Part shown: piece by piece, positions 25,874-35,800 of the stretch
How the letters are laid out: the number at the start of each line of letters is the position of its first letter
Numbering within the stretch: the first letter of the stretch is position 1
Source: Legionellales bacterium
Lineage (GTDB): Bacteria; Pseudomonadota; Gammaproteobacteria; Comchoanobacterales; Comchoanobacteraceae
Length of the DNA stretch: 37,154 nucleotides
Assembly (NCBI GenBank): GCA_002722435.1
Contig: PBLX01000052.1
Coordinates: forward strand, 1-37,154
Direction of reading: 5' to 3'
The notes under the pieces: model-generated
What the model was told of the DNA's origin: nothing
Databases searched by the model: none
What the model saw: only the letters and a program-made list of their open reading frames with translations
Translations under genes and position numbers: made by a program

Positions 25874-28800
25874 GTGGATAAACTGTTACCACATTTAAGG
25901 CGCATGACCTGCTGGGTATTGGTCATCATGGCGCTTGCTGTATCTGCGCAGGCACAGTCTAGCATGACCTACACCGACATATTCACCTTAAGCTACCCAG
26001 ACCAAGACCTTTCCATCAAGATGTTACAGATGCTATTCGGCAAGGTCGGGACCGCATTGGATATGACACAAATCGCGCCGGTAGAAAATCCAGTCATCAG
26101 CAACTTATTTAGGATATTCAACCTTGGTGTACTGACCATGGTCATGCTATTGGTCATGTACTCTATGCTTTTTCAAGCGATTTCGGTGTCACAAGATGGA
26201 AGTCAAGGCATGTCAAAGCAGTCATCGGCTTTTCTTGCTTTTCGTATTGTCATCGGCTCAAGTCTTCTTTTGCCTGCATTCAACAGCGGATACAACGGTA
26301 TACAAGTGATGGTCATGAATGTGGTTGTTTATGGCATCGCGTTTGCCAACTATGCGTGGACCCAAACCTACCAAATTGCTATGGGCGAGATGGTGCCTCC
26401 ATCGATTACTCAAAATATAAACCAAGGCATTGAGTACCAGATGTACCCCTATGGTCTAGCCAACACATACAATGCCAATCCAACTCCTATCAATTGGGAG
26501 AGTACAACCCCGCGCTGTAGTGGAACTGATGAATCCTATGTCACGGCTACGGATCTTTTTGCCATGGCAACCTGCGTCAATATTGCGAAAAAAGCAGTAG
26601 ATGAAAATAATGACAACAGCACTGATACCCAGATTACTGCGCAGTACCAAAACTGGACGCAAATACCCGGCGAAGATCAGGGGAAATGTAGTGACGAGGA
26701 TGGTTATTATGTTTGTTTTGGCAATGGTGCATCAGTAGAAACCAAGGCCACTGCCTGTGGCTCTATTAAGTTTGCAAACGAAGCACAATTTAATGCGATT
26801 ACAGGTGCAGTAAGCACCGCAATGAAGTTTGGTGAGCAAGCAGCAGGTCAAGCCTGGTCTGGACAATATGTAGATACAGGTGGCACACTCACTCCAGAAG
26901 GTAAAGATGCGTATGATTGTTCTGCTATGAGCGAAATGAGTGGCGATCTTACATGGCCAGACTCGTGGATAAGCGCAAATCAAGAGGGCCTGAGCAAGTG
27001 TCAAGTTTCAGGTTATATCAGTCAAATTGCCTTAACCTATGCACAAGGGCTGACCGCCATGTCAGATGCATCAGATTCATCTGGTACAAGTGATGACTCA
27101 GGTGACGAGGCTTACAAAACCGGGTGGGCCACTGCTGGACAATATTTTCAAGTACTGTCACAAAGCCTCGCAGCTAACCAAGTGCAAGGTGCCGATACGG
27201 CCTCTGCAGATCTCACCAGCCAAGCACAGAGTTTGCTGAAAGAGCGAGGTACGATGCCAAAATATAATTTCAATCCCACACCCGGGGGGGATGCCAACGT
27301 GGTAACTAATAGCACAGACATCGTCAGTGGCAACCTCAGTTTAAGCAATACGCCCACCTGTATACAACAGGTGCTTTGTTTTGACGTCGCCGGTGCTAGT
27401 AGCTCAGACGATAGAAAAAAACTGACTAATTTCTATGACGCTGTATTACCAACGTCTAAGGGTAACCCTACAGGTGCGAAGACATACAACTACTGGTCAG
27501 CCGCAGCATCAGCTACAGTGGCTGAAGGTGCTGCACAAGCAGAAACAAGTCTCCAGACTTCACCTGAAGGTGCTGCCGTTGGCACCTCATCAAGCGTCCA
27601 AAGCCAGGCCGCATGCAAACTCGCAAAGCAGATTATCAGTGCGTGTAGTAGTCTCAACAGTGACATGCCTGCTTACTTAACCTCGTCTAACGTGATGAGT
27701 CCAAATAATCTCAGTACGATATCATCTGGCGCCTCGTCTACAAGCACTGGTGCAGATAGTATTACAGCACCAATTTCATACCAAAAAACCGACTTTGCTA
27801 CGACGAACATGATGCTTTCCGTATATATGACACTGGAATCCCTAACCGGCATGAAACTATTCTCCAGCCCTGTCACAGATACAAGTACGTACAAAGGTAT
27901 CTCGAATGGTGTGTCCGCATCAAGCTCCATGTGCAATACAACTGGAGTGGCGAGTCTTGCTAAAGGCTGCGATGGTGATAATGGTAGCGGCTTTTTGGAG
28001 AATTTAGACAGTAGAAGCCTCCTGGTGATGGGAAGGTCAGATAGTAATCCAAATACAACAAGAGCTGGATTGTTCGGTATGGTACGTCTACAAGATGTTG
28101 GGTCAAATGTGTATGCCGATCCGCTAGCAAATCTGACAAATCTCGGCGTCACCATGATCTCATCAGCCGTTTTTTATTATATGGTCACGATGCAACAGTT
28201 GTTCGAGGCGCTACTCACAATCAGTGGATTTTACACCACTTATTTGGTCTTGGCTAAGATGTTAATGGCGATCGGAAACTTGGCCTCCCTTGGTAGTTTC
28301 GAGCCTGTATTTGTGTCAATGGCAGCGTTAGTAGAGTCTTTTCTACAGATGATGTTTGCGCTCGATAAGTTTGCACTTGAAGTATTCTTACCCCTAGGGT
28401 CAGCTATAGCTGGCATTTTGTTCACACAAGGCGTTGTACTTGGTGTCTTTTTGCCATTCCTGGCAACCATTATTTATCTTTTTGGGGTTTTGGGTTGGTT
28501 GTTTTCTGTCTTAGAAGGCATGGTGGCGTCGTCGCTGGTTGCTATGGGCTTAACGCACCCAGAGGGCCATGACCTACTCGGACAAACCGAACAAGCGCTG
28601 ATGCTGTTACTTGGCGTCTTCATACGGCCTGTCGCCATGATACTTGGGCTTTTCTTCTCCATCAGCGTATCGCAGGCAATATTAAACTTAGTCAACACAG
28701 GGTTTTTATTTGTTACCAGCGATTATTTTAACACGACAATGGCTGCCGGGGCTGCTGGGGCAAACGTCGGAGCAACCTACAGCAAAGTCGTATCCGTCGC

Positions 28801-29107
28801 ATCCATCGGCTTGCTGCTGGTCTACACCTACATCTGCTATTCAATCCTTGAAATGTGTTATGGTCTCATATCCGGTATACCTGATCGTATTCTGCGATGG
28901 ATTGGTGGTCCAGAGACACAAAGTCAAGCAACGCAAATGGCTGGCAAAATCAAAGACGAAACCAAAGGGGCTGCACAGCAAGGTGCTCAAGGTGCTGGAC
29001 AGACAGTGCGGGCACCACAAGTACAGCCAGCTTCAACAGGTATTAGTGTTGCCGGTGCTACCCGGAAAGAAGAGAAGAAAGACGATGAGAATGAGATTAT
29101 ATCATGA
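25874..29107 (+). CDS. dotA: DotA/TraY-family secretion protein 1 (probable DotA)
   Basis: Polytopic envelope protein of the Dot/Icm system, needed for effector delivery. It starts at GTG 25874 with AAGGG upstream. The 1077 residues are close to L. pneumophila DotA (1048). Order: a signal peptide ending AQAQS (about residue 27); DLSIKMLQMLFGKVG and FRIFNLGVLTMVM; helices around FRIVIGSSLLLPAFNSGYNG, the strongest DotA/TraY signature; a Ser/Thr/Asn-rich, Cys-containing periplasmic region at about 170-720; then C-terminal helices with HPEGHDLLGQTEQALMLLLG near residue 895 and FIRPVAMILG. A Gln/Ala-rich tail of about 60 residues follows. Its position after icmV and its size make it the best DotA orthologue of the three. 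Confidence 0.88.
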   Translation: MDKLLPHLRRMTCWVLVIMALAVSAQAQSSMTYTDIFTLSYPDQDLSIKMLQMLFGKVGTALDMTQIAPVENPVISNLFRIFNLGVLTMVMLLVMYSMLFQAISVSQDGSQGMSKQSSAFLAFRIVIGSSLLLPAFNSGYNGIQVMVMNVVVYGIAFANYAWTQTYQIAMGEMVPPSITQNINQGIEYQMYPYGLANTYNANPTPINWESTTPRCSGTDESYVTATDLFAMATCVNIAKKAVDENNDNSTDTQITAQYQNWTQIPGEDQGKCSDEDGYYVCFGNGASVETKATACGSIKFANEAQFNAITGAVSTAMKFGEQAAGQAWSGQYVDTGGTLTPEGKDAYDCSAMSEMSGDLTWPDSWISANQEGLSKCQVSGYISQIALTYAQGLTAMSDASDSSGTSDDSGDEAYKTGWATAGQYFQVLSQSLAANQVQGADTASADLTSQAQSLLKERGTMPKYNFNPTPGGDANVVTNSTDIVSGNLSLSNTPTCIQQVLCFDVAGASSSDDRKKLTNFYDAVLPTSKGNPTGAKTYNYWSAAASATVAEGAAQAETSLQTSPEGAAVGTSSSVQSQAACKLAKQIISACSSLNSDMPAYLTSSNVMSPNNLSTISSGASSTSTGADSITAPISYQKTDFATTNMMLSVYMTLESLTGMKLFSSPVTDTSTYKGISNGVSASSSMCNTTGVASLAKGCDGDNGSGFLENLDSRSLLVMGRSDSNPNTTRAGLFGMVRLQDVGSNVYADPLANLTNLGVTMISSAVFYYMVTMQQLFEALLTISGFYTTYLVLAKMLMAIGNLASLGSFEPVFVSMAALVESFLQMMFALDKFALEVFLPLGSAIAGILFTQGVVLGVFLPFLATIIYLFGVLGWLFSVLEGMVASSLVAMGLTHPEGHDLLGQTEQALMLLLGVFIRPVAMILGLFFSISVSQAILNLVNTGFLFVTSDYFNTTMAAGAAGANVGATYSKVVSVASIGLLLVYTYICYSILEMCYGLISGIPDRILRWIGGPETQSQATQMAGKIKDETKGAAQQGAQGAGQTVRAPQVQPASTGISVAGATRKEEKKDDENEIIS

Positions 29108-29170
29108 TAATCTATGGAGCTGGCCGTTACAGCTAGCGTTTACAACGATGAGTAGCTTGTCGGAGAACCA

Positions 29171-32100
29171 TTGCGTGTGATGTTCCGGGTTTACAACAAA
29201 GTATCGTACATAGCGAAGCATGCGCTCATATATGCTTTATGCTTATGCATGACAATTGGTTGGACCCAAGCAAGCGCCCAGCTCGGTGGTATTGGTAAAT
29301 CCATTTCAGGTGGGGCTAATACCGTCGGCCAGGGTATCACAAATACAGCCAACACCGTCGGCCAGGGTGCAACAAACACAGCCAATACCGTCGCCCAGGG
29401 TACAACAAATACAGCCAATACCGTCGCCCAGGGAAGCGAAAATCTTGCCAATGAAACGGCGTCCTTTTTCGGCAAGAAAAAATCCTCAGAAGCAGCTCCT
29501 CCACTTGGCTCGACGGCTGAGTCGACAGGTTCAACTTCAACTCCTTCCGCAGCAGATTCCAGCATGTACACAATCCCCGGGCTGGACAGTTCGATCATTG
29601 CACGGTATCTGGTAGCAGGGGCTGACCAATCATTAATCATTCTCAATGATGTCACCGGCACCTTGAGTAATATTAGTACGCTAGCAGGTAGAACCTCACC
29701 CTATGCCTACGTCACGCAGAGCCTTGTCGACTATTTTACGCGTGGCATGTTTTCAATTGCATTAATTTTATTTAGTTATACAACCATCATGGGCACAATA
29801 TACACCGCCGATGAGGGCGAGGTCATGGGCCGTAAGTTTCAGACATTCTTTGTTTTATTTCGCAGTTTGATAGCAATCACGCTGTATTTTCCTCTACAAA
29901 GTGGATACTCGATTTTACAGACCTTGGTATCCACCATTGTGATCACCTCAGTGATGGTCGCAAATGTCGCCTGGTATACTGTGGTCACCATCATGGTCAC
30001 GATGTTTAGTGGAACGTTTGGCAACAGCTTAATGCCCTACATTGGCGATGAAGATCAGATCATACAACAGGCAACTCAGGCAGCAACAAACAGTGTCGAC
30101 TCGACTGTGACTGCAAAAACAACACTGTATCTCATTGCCAGTGGGACATCGCAACTTGCCTCCCAAGCTATCTATATGGGGCAACTCGCACAAATGATCT
30201 GCGTCTATGAAAACTACGACCAAGGCAACAACAGCGATGGAATCAGTAATGCTTATAACGCGATCAATGATAGCATTTTCTGCTCCGGAGACGACTGCCC
30301 ATTTTCCAACCCAAGCGAGAATATCAGCCTAACACTACCAAAGCCCAGCAGAACAACAAATGACTGCGGCACGGTGAAGTTTACGGTGACTAATAACTAC
30401 CAGAGCTATGCCGGCGCCGTCATTCAACCAGCCCTATCACAGTTAAATGGGTTGGCTCGCATGTATTACGAAAGTGCTGTTTCGACTTCGAATAAACAGG
30501 TGACTGATACTGTTGCTAAAACGATTGCTAATGAATTATACAGCATGACAAGCGGCAGTCTCGTTTCGATGATTACCTCATACATGGTCCAGAACCCCGA
30601 TCAGCTAACGACGTCCCAAGCAGATATCATCAAAAACCTGACAAAAGGTGGGTGGGCAATGGCTGCAAATAATTATTTCTACTATGCATACACGTACTGG
30701 AACAATCTAGATACAAATACACAGTCACCAAACTATGACAGTTATATTTATGTCCAACCAGTTAGAAGTCAAAGCGAAAACTTTAGCTTTTGCCCCAGCG
30801 CATCATCAAGCACGTCAACCAATGCATCCATCAGTGTGATGAATGCGATGTGCAACAGTCTGATCACGTCTGGCAATGTCGGTAAATCTGCACAATGCGC
30901 GACAACACCCACTGCAAGTGGCTGTCCTGGCGCCTCAAGCAGCACGGAGACATACTCAGGGTCAATGCAGCAGTGCGCACTGAATATCAATAATTGCAAA
31001 AACATCAATCAATATCTTATCGCTAACCAAGAAGAGGGCGGCCAAACCGTGGTAAAGCCGAAAGATTTCATCAAAGTGTTTTACAAAGGATTTAGCACGC
31101 AAATTTCAGATATGGACTCAGTCAAGTCATTTGCACAGATCGAGGCGATGACCAAGCTTTGTAATGTGCCATTTGCAACAAGTTCGCTCAACAGTTGCGA
31201 AGACGAGGGTAGCTTTTTAACTCCGGAAACAGGCACAGAGGCGCTATTGCCTGCTGCAATCGCTGCTGGAGCTGTGCTGTCTTTGCTTCCGCGCTATGCT
31301 TGGTTGGCAATCGTATCACCATTCGTCGCTTTTTACGGCGGAATTGCGTGGTACCAGAACTATACAGATTTGTACGATCTTGTCAGTGACCCGACTAAAT
31401 TATATCCCGACACACTGGCATTTAGTGTGCAATCATTTACCTATTTGACCGTGAAGGCTTGGTTTGACACGTTTGATACAAGTCGCAACTATCTTTTTGT
31501 CTTTCCAGTGCAAACATTCAGTGCATTTGGGTTTCGCGTTTTGCTACAAACAGTCGCTTTTGTCTTCAATGTCGGCACAGCAACCTTCGCTGCGAATATG
31601 AGCATGACGTTTGGTTATTTCTTTCGTCAAGTGCTTATTGATTCGGCCATAGCCGTGACACAATATTACGGAACGTTCACCTGGCGGTATGGCTGGTATT
31701 GGCTCCAAGCAAACATATTTGTCATTTTTCCATCGCCAACGCTACCACTAATATGGGTTGATTATATACAATTAGCTAAGGATACAGGTATCTATGCGCC
31801 ATTGCCAGTGTGGTGGACGATCTTTATTTTATTTATTCCAATCCCTATTGGCTTAATGATTGGTTTAGCAATCATACCATTTGGTGCGCTCTCATTGCTC
31901 GTGTCATTAGCAGGGACTATCACAGAGATTTTCAACCCTGCTCAAATTCTATTACAACTCAATTCATTCATCATTTCACGGTATAACCCATTGTATCTTG
32001 CAATTGCGACACCGATTATCTCCTTTTCGACTTTGTTCGCCTTCTTCCTACCACTGTATCCCCTGGTGGTCTATACATTAACAATCATAACCTGGGTAAC

Positions 32101-32791
32101 TCAGTATATTGAGACCCTCTTGGCCATGCCAATCATATTATTAGGTATGGCAAACCCTGAAGGGCATTCGCCATTACTAGGTAAAGCAGAGAAATTGATC
32201 ATGTTGCTGGCGGTTTTATTTGTGCGTCCGATTACCATTGTCATGGGTTTTGTCGCAGCAAATATTGTAGCCAGTATCAGTGTTTTCATATTCTGCCATG
32301 TGATAATACCAATGTTGGACATGCAAATAGGGCAGTGGGCAGCCGGCTATGCCTTGATGACGGTATCGGGCGCTGGGGGTGTAACACCAGTATTTGATAG
32401 TGGGGAGGTCACTATTCAAGCTGTGATGACCGTCGTCGCATTAATTATGTTTAGTATGGTGCTTTATTATTTACTTCTGAATGCATTTAGCCTTATCTAT
32501 AAATTACCCAATGGGATAGCCAACTGGATTGGTCTAAGCATGATGACCAACGCACAAGAGGAAGAGATCATGATGCAGCTATCTGGAGAAATCAACAACA
32601 TCACAGGGTCTCTGACAGAGGCCAGCACATCCATAGCGACCACTCAAGGAGACGCAAGCTCACCCGGCGGCGGGCTTGATCCAAATCAGAGCTACAGTAA
32701 AGGAAAAAGCGCTTACAAAGAGGACATGGAATCTGGCGAGGCACGTAGAGAAAGTCAAGGAAATGCAAAACATAACAGGGGCGAATCATGA
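29171..32791 (+). CDS. DotA/TraY-family secretion protein 2
   Basis: A second full-length DotA-like protein of 1206 residues, 63 bases after the first. The start is taken as TTG 29171, five bases after GGAG; ATG 29180 is possible. A signal peptide (IYALCLCMTIGWTQASA, cut after about residue 36) is followed by four 11-residue repeats (ANTVGQGATNT type), the linker ENLANETASFFGKKK, then the DotA-like membrane region with VDYFTRGMFSIALILFSYTT and LFRSLIAITLYFPLQSGYS. A Cys-containing periplasmic domain of about 350 residues and a cluster of C-terminal helices follow, with NPEGHSPLLGKAEKLIMLL near residue 995 and FVRPITIVMG. Overall divergence from the first copy is large, so this is an old paralogue and not a recent copy. 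Confidence 0.85.
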   Translation: MRVMFRVYNKVSYIAKHALIYALCLCMTIGWTQASAQLGGIGKSISGGANTVGQGITNTANTVGQGATNTANTVAQGTTNTANTVAQGSENLANETASFFGKKKSSEAAPPLGSTAESTGSTSTPSAADSSMYTIPGLDSSIIARYLVAGADQSLIILNDVTGTLSNISTLAGRTSPYAYVTQSLVDYFTRGMFSIALILFSYTTIMGTIYTADEGEVMGRKFQTFFVLFRSLIAITLYFPLQSGYSILQTLVSTIVITSVMVANVAWYTVVTIMVTMFSGTFGNSLMPYIGDEDQIIQQATQAATNSVDSTVTAKTTLYLIASGTSQLASQAIYMGQLAQMICVYENYDQGNNSDGISNAYNAINDSIFCSGDDCPFSNPSENISLTLPKPSRTTNDCGTVKFTVTNNYQSYAGAVIQPALSQLNGLARMYYESAVSTSNKQVTDTVAKTIANELYSMTSGSLVSMITSYMVQNPDQLTTSQADIIKNLTKGGWAMAANNYFYYAYTYWNNLDTNTQSPNYDSYIYVQPVRSQSENFSFCPSASSSTSTNASISVMNAMCNSLITSGNVGKSAQCATTPTASGCPGASSSTETYSGSMQQCALNINNCKNINQYLIANQEEGGQTVVKPKDFIKVFYKGFSTQISDMDSVKSFAQIEAMTKLCNVPFATSSLNSCEDEGSFLTPETGTEALLPAAIAAGAVLSLLPRYAWLAIVSPFVAFYGGIAWYQNYTDLYDLVSDPTKLYPDTLAFSVQSFTYLTVKAWFDTFDTSRNYLFVFPVQTFSAFGFRVLLQTVAFVFNVGTATFAANMSMTFGYFFRQVLIDSAIAVTQYYGTFTWRYGWYWLQANIFVIFPSPTLPLIWVDYIQLAKDTGIYAPLPVWWTIFILFIPIPIGLMIGLAIIPFGALSLLVSLAGTITEIFNPAQILLQLNSFIISRYNPLYLAIATPIISFSTLFAFFLPLYPLVVYTLTIITWVTQYIETLLAMPIILLGMANPEGHSPLLGKAEKLIMLLAVLFVRPITIVMGFVAANIVASISVFIFCHVIIPMLDMQIGQWAAGYALMTVSGAGGVTPVFDSGEVTIQAVMTVVALIMFSMVLYYLLLNAFSLIYKLPNGIANWIGLSMMTNAQEEEIMMQLSGEINNITGSLTEASTSIATTQGDASSPGGGLDPNQSYSKGKSAYKEDMESGEARRESQGNAKHNRGES
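29315..29446 (+). repeat. 33-bp in-frame repeats (four units) in DotA-like gene 2
   Basis: Four consecutive 33-base units start at 29315, 29348, 29381 and 29414. They encode ANTVGQGITNT, ANTVGQGATNT, ANTVAQGTTNT and ANTVAQGSENL. Small in-frame variation and lack of non-coding spacers show a protein repeat, not a CRISPR. The array begins about a dozen residues after the predicted signal-peptide cleavage site. Confidence 0.9.
29438..29504 (+). repeat. 67-bp tract identical to 33189-33255
   Basis: This segment, encoding ENLANETASFFGKKKSSEAA plus two prolines, is identical base for base in DotA-like genes 2 and 3, while surrounding sequence differs. The 5' leader regions (29231-29283 and 32901-32953) are also nearly identical. 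Confidence 0.9.
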
Positions 32792-32846
32792 GGGCCTTGA
32801 CACCAGTATTCGAAACGATGAACAACATGCGGGGGGAACGATACAC

Positions 32847-35800
32847 ATGATGTTCTGGCTTAGCAAGAGAAGATGTTACCCTGTAAAGCGTGCGCTTGTT
32901 TATGCTTTGTGCCTATGCATGACAATTGGAGGACCGCAAGCATTCGCCCAGCTTAATCGTGTCAGTAAAGCCGCTTCAGATGGAACAAACACCGTTAGCC
33001 AAGGCACATCCGATTTTGGCAAAAGTACTACCCAGGGCGCATCCGATGTAGGCCAAAGTGCTGCCCAAAGTGGGGTTGGCCAAGATGCATCCGATTTTGG
33101 CCAAAGTACTGCCCAGGGCGCATCCGATATTGGCCAAAGTGCTGCCCAAGGCGCATCCGATATTGGCCAAAGTGCTGCCCAAGGCGCAGAAAATCTTGCC
33201 AATGAAACGGCGTCCTTTTTCGGCAAGAAAAAATCCTCAGAAGCAGCTCCTCCACCCAGCGTGGAGCTTCAATACCAGTCGCAAGTAGAGGGAGTAGAGC
33301 AATTCAACGCATTCGCGCTCCCTACCGACCAGCTACCAGCTGGTTATGAGTGTGGTGGCCTTGCTGGTAGCCCGAATATTTACACAACTGCTAAGAATAG
33401 TGGTTGGCTCTATTCAGGCTTTCTTTACAGTGGCTTTCTTTTTACACTTAACGAGTATAAGGCACTTCACGGCAATAGCAGCGCATACAGCAACCCTGGT
33501 GCACCAATGTTTCCTGATGATACAGCTAATAACCCAGCAAACAGCAATCCAGGTCTATTTACGTTGGCAGCATGTGATATGAGCTACTGCATTCTCGAAA
33601 AAATCTTTGGTCAAATGCCAGGTATATTCTACGCAGCAGGTTCACCCAAGTGCGGGGTGGTCAGCGACATAGGACCGCAAACAATCAACAATTTATTACG
33701 CCTATTCAACATGGGTATATTCTGTGTGGTGTGTGTTGTAATTGGTTATGGGGTTATTGGCAAGGGCGTATTGCAAGGTGGTTTTGAGGGCGACATCCTG
33801 CAGAAAAACCTCACGCTGATGACAACCACTCGAATGGCAGTGTCCATATTCAGCATCATTCCGATTCCTGGCATCGGCTATTCAGCGATGCAAACGTTTA
33901 TCATGTATATCGTACTCCTCGGTGTTGGATTAGCAGACGCAACGTTTCGTGTGGGGCTTGATGCGTTTGTACAGTATGGAGCAATTTTTAGTTATACCGG
34001 TATCAAATCTGACACCAACACAACCACAAGTGGTGACACAATGGATTATACACTGACAAACGTCCAAGCACTGTTCAACCCAAAAACGCAACCATCTGGC
34101 GAGAAGTATGCAGCCATTATGGGCCGGTTTGCGTGTGCAACGTACAAACATATCCTCAACAAGGCAGTCGATCAGGATAATTACAATGGCCTCAGTAGCA
34201 TCTATGGCACTGCTGATGCAGTAGCCATCAATGATGTGATGAAAGTAGATCAGAACGGTCAAGAGGTTACCATCTCATTTGGTGATTTCAGTGAGAACAA
34301 CAACAGCGACACTAACAGCGACACGCCCTCGTGCGGCAAAATCACCTACACACTTGCTGATAGCAACAGTAACTTCAATAGTGATCCAGCAAACTTCATG
34401 CTTAATAAACTCTACAGTGCAACGACCAATGCAATGTTCCAAGCAACACAGTTCTGGCTAAGCGACGAAAAAACGCAACAAGAAGATAATTATTTAAAAT
34501 GCCTAGAAAACAAGACCTTCACAGGTAGTGACCTTTATATGTACCAGTATGACCCGGCCAGCGGCAACAATGGGCAACCTGTACTACAGGCAACACCCAT
34601 TGCGGTCGTTTGTACGTTTGATTCAAGTGCCCCACAAAATCGTGTCAACGCCATCAATGGGTACGTCAGTGCGACATCAAAATATGCTTCAGCAAACCAA
34701 ATAGCCTGGGTCGCTGGCTGTAGCGGCAACTGCATGAAGCAACTGAGTCAAAGCATCATCTCGGATGTCGCAGACGTGATCAAAACAAAGTATGACTCCA
34801 CCATTGCGTTGGATACAGATCAGCTTTCCACGTTCAATTTCGTAAGCAGTACCCAAGCTGGTTCACCAGACAAATGGGTAGATACAAATAGCCAGTATAT
34901 GGACGCACCTTATACAGCTGACTTATTAAGACTGACTCAGGCCTATAAAATCATGCAATGGGCGTTAATAACAGATGGGTCAGTGACGGATAACATTTAT
35001 ACCAACATCATGACGCCTGTACCGTCATCTCAAGCCAGTCAAGCACCAAAACTGTCATCTAGTATGGATAAAGCTGCTCTGAATGGGCTTGTACAGAGTA
35101 TGCTGGCGCCATTTTTTGGGAATTATTCGGTTGATTTTATCAGCTCCAAAGGGCACATACTGACCTGGAAAAACCTTGCTGTGTCATCCAACAGCTTTAT
35201 CACGTCAATGATGATGGTGATGCAAAGAATGATCGGCTTTTACTTCTATGCTCCGGGGACACTGACCACTGGTGATCAGTATCGTGATGAATCAGGGAAA
35301 GACAGTCCATCCAAATACGGTACATGTCAAGACACATATAGTAACAGTTGTAAAGGGTCGCGAATCGATAGCTGTTTTGAGGACATGAACAACGCAGGAT
35401 GTTTTATGAATCAAGGTAGTGACGGCAAACCAGTCGCCAGAGGGCTCATTGGAACATTATCATTTATGTACAACGTTGGCTCTGACACAGAGGGTTATGC
35501 CTTTGGTGATAGCATCAGCTACAATCCGTTAGCCGATTATATTGAAATTGGTTATACCATCTTGACTGCAGCTACCTACTATTTATTCGTCAACAACTTT
35601 CAAATCTTTGAGTTATATGCTGAACTCGCAGGCGTGACTTTGGGGATAAAATCAGGCATTAATGTTGCCGGTGCTGCGGTATTAACACTTGCACAAAGCC
35701 CATTGTTACCACCATGGTGTAATAGAGAATGCCAATACCTCATTGCTGAAGCAGGGTCAGCAACAAAGATGGCCCTTGATATTTATACGCAAGTGGATTA

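Noticed and set aside
27673-28155. 160-codon minus-strand ORF opposite dotA
   Set aside because: It lies entirely inside the well-supported dotA frame and has shadow-like composition with no family match.
29191-29661. 156-codon minus-strand ORF opposite DotA-like gene 2
   Set aside because: It is the antisense shadow of the repeat array and signal peptide; its apparent repeats mirror those of the real gene.
33003-33182. Repeated 33-bp units looking like a short CRISPR array
   Set aside because: The units are contiguous, in frame and without spacers, and they encode a clean 11-residue protein repeat inside a DotA-like gene.
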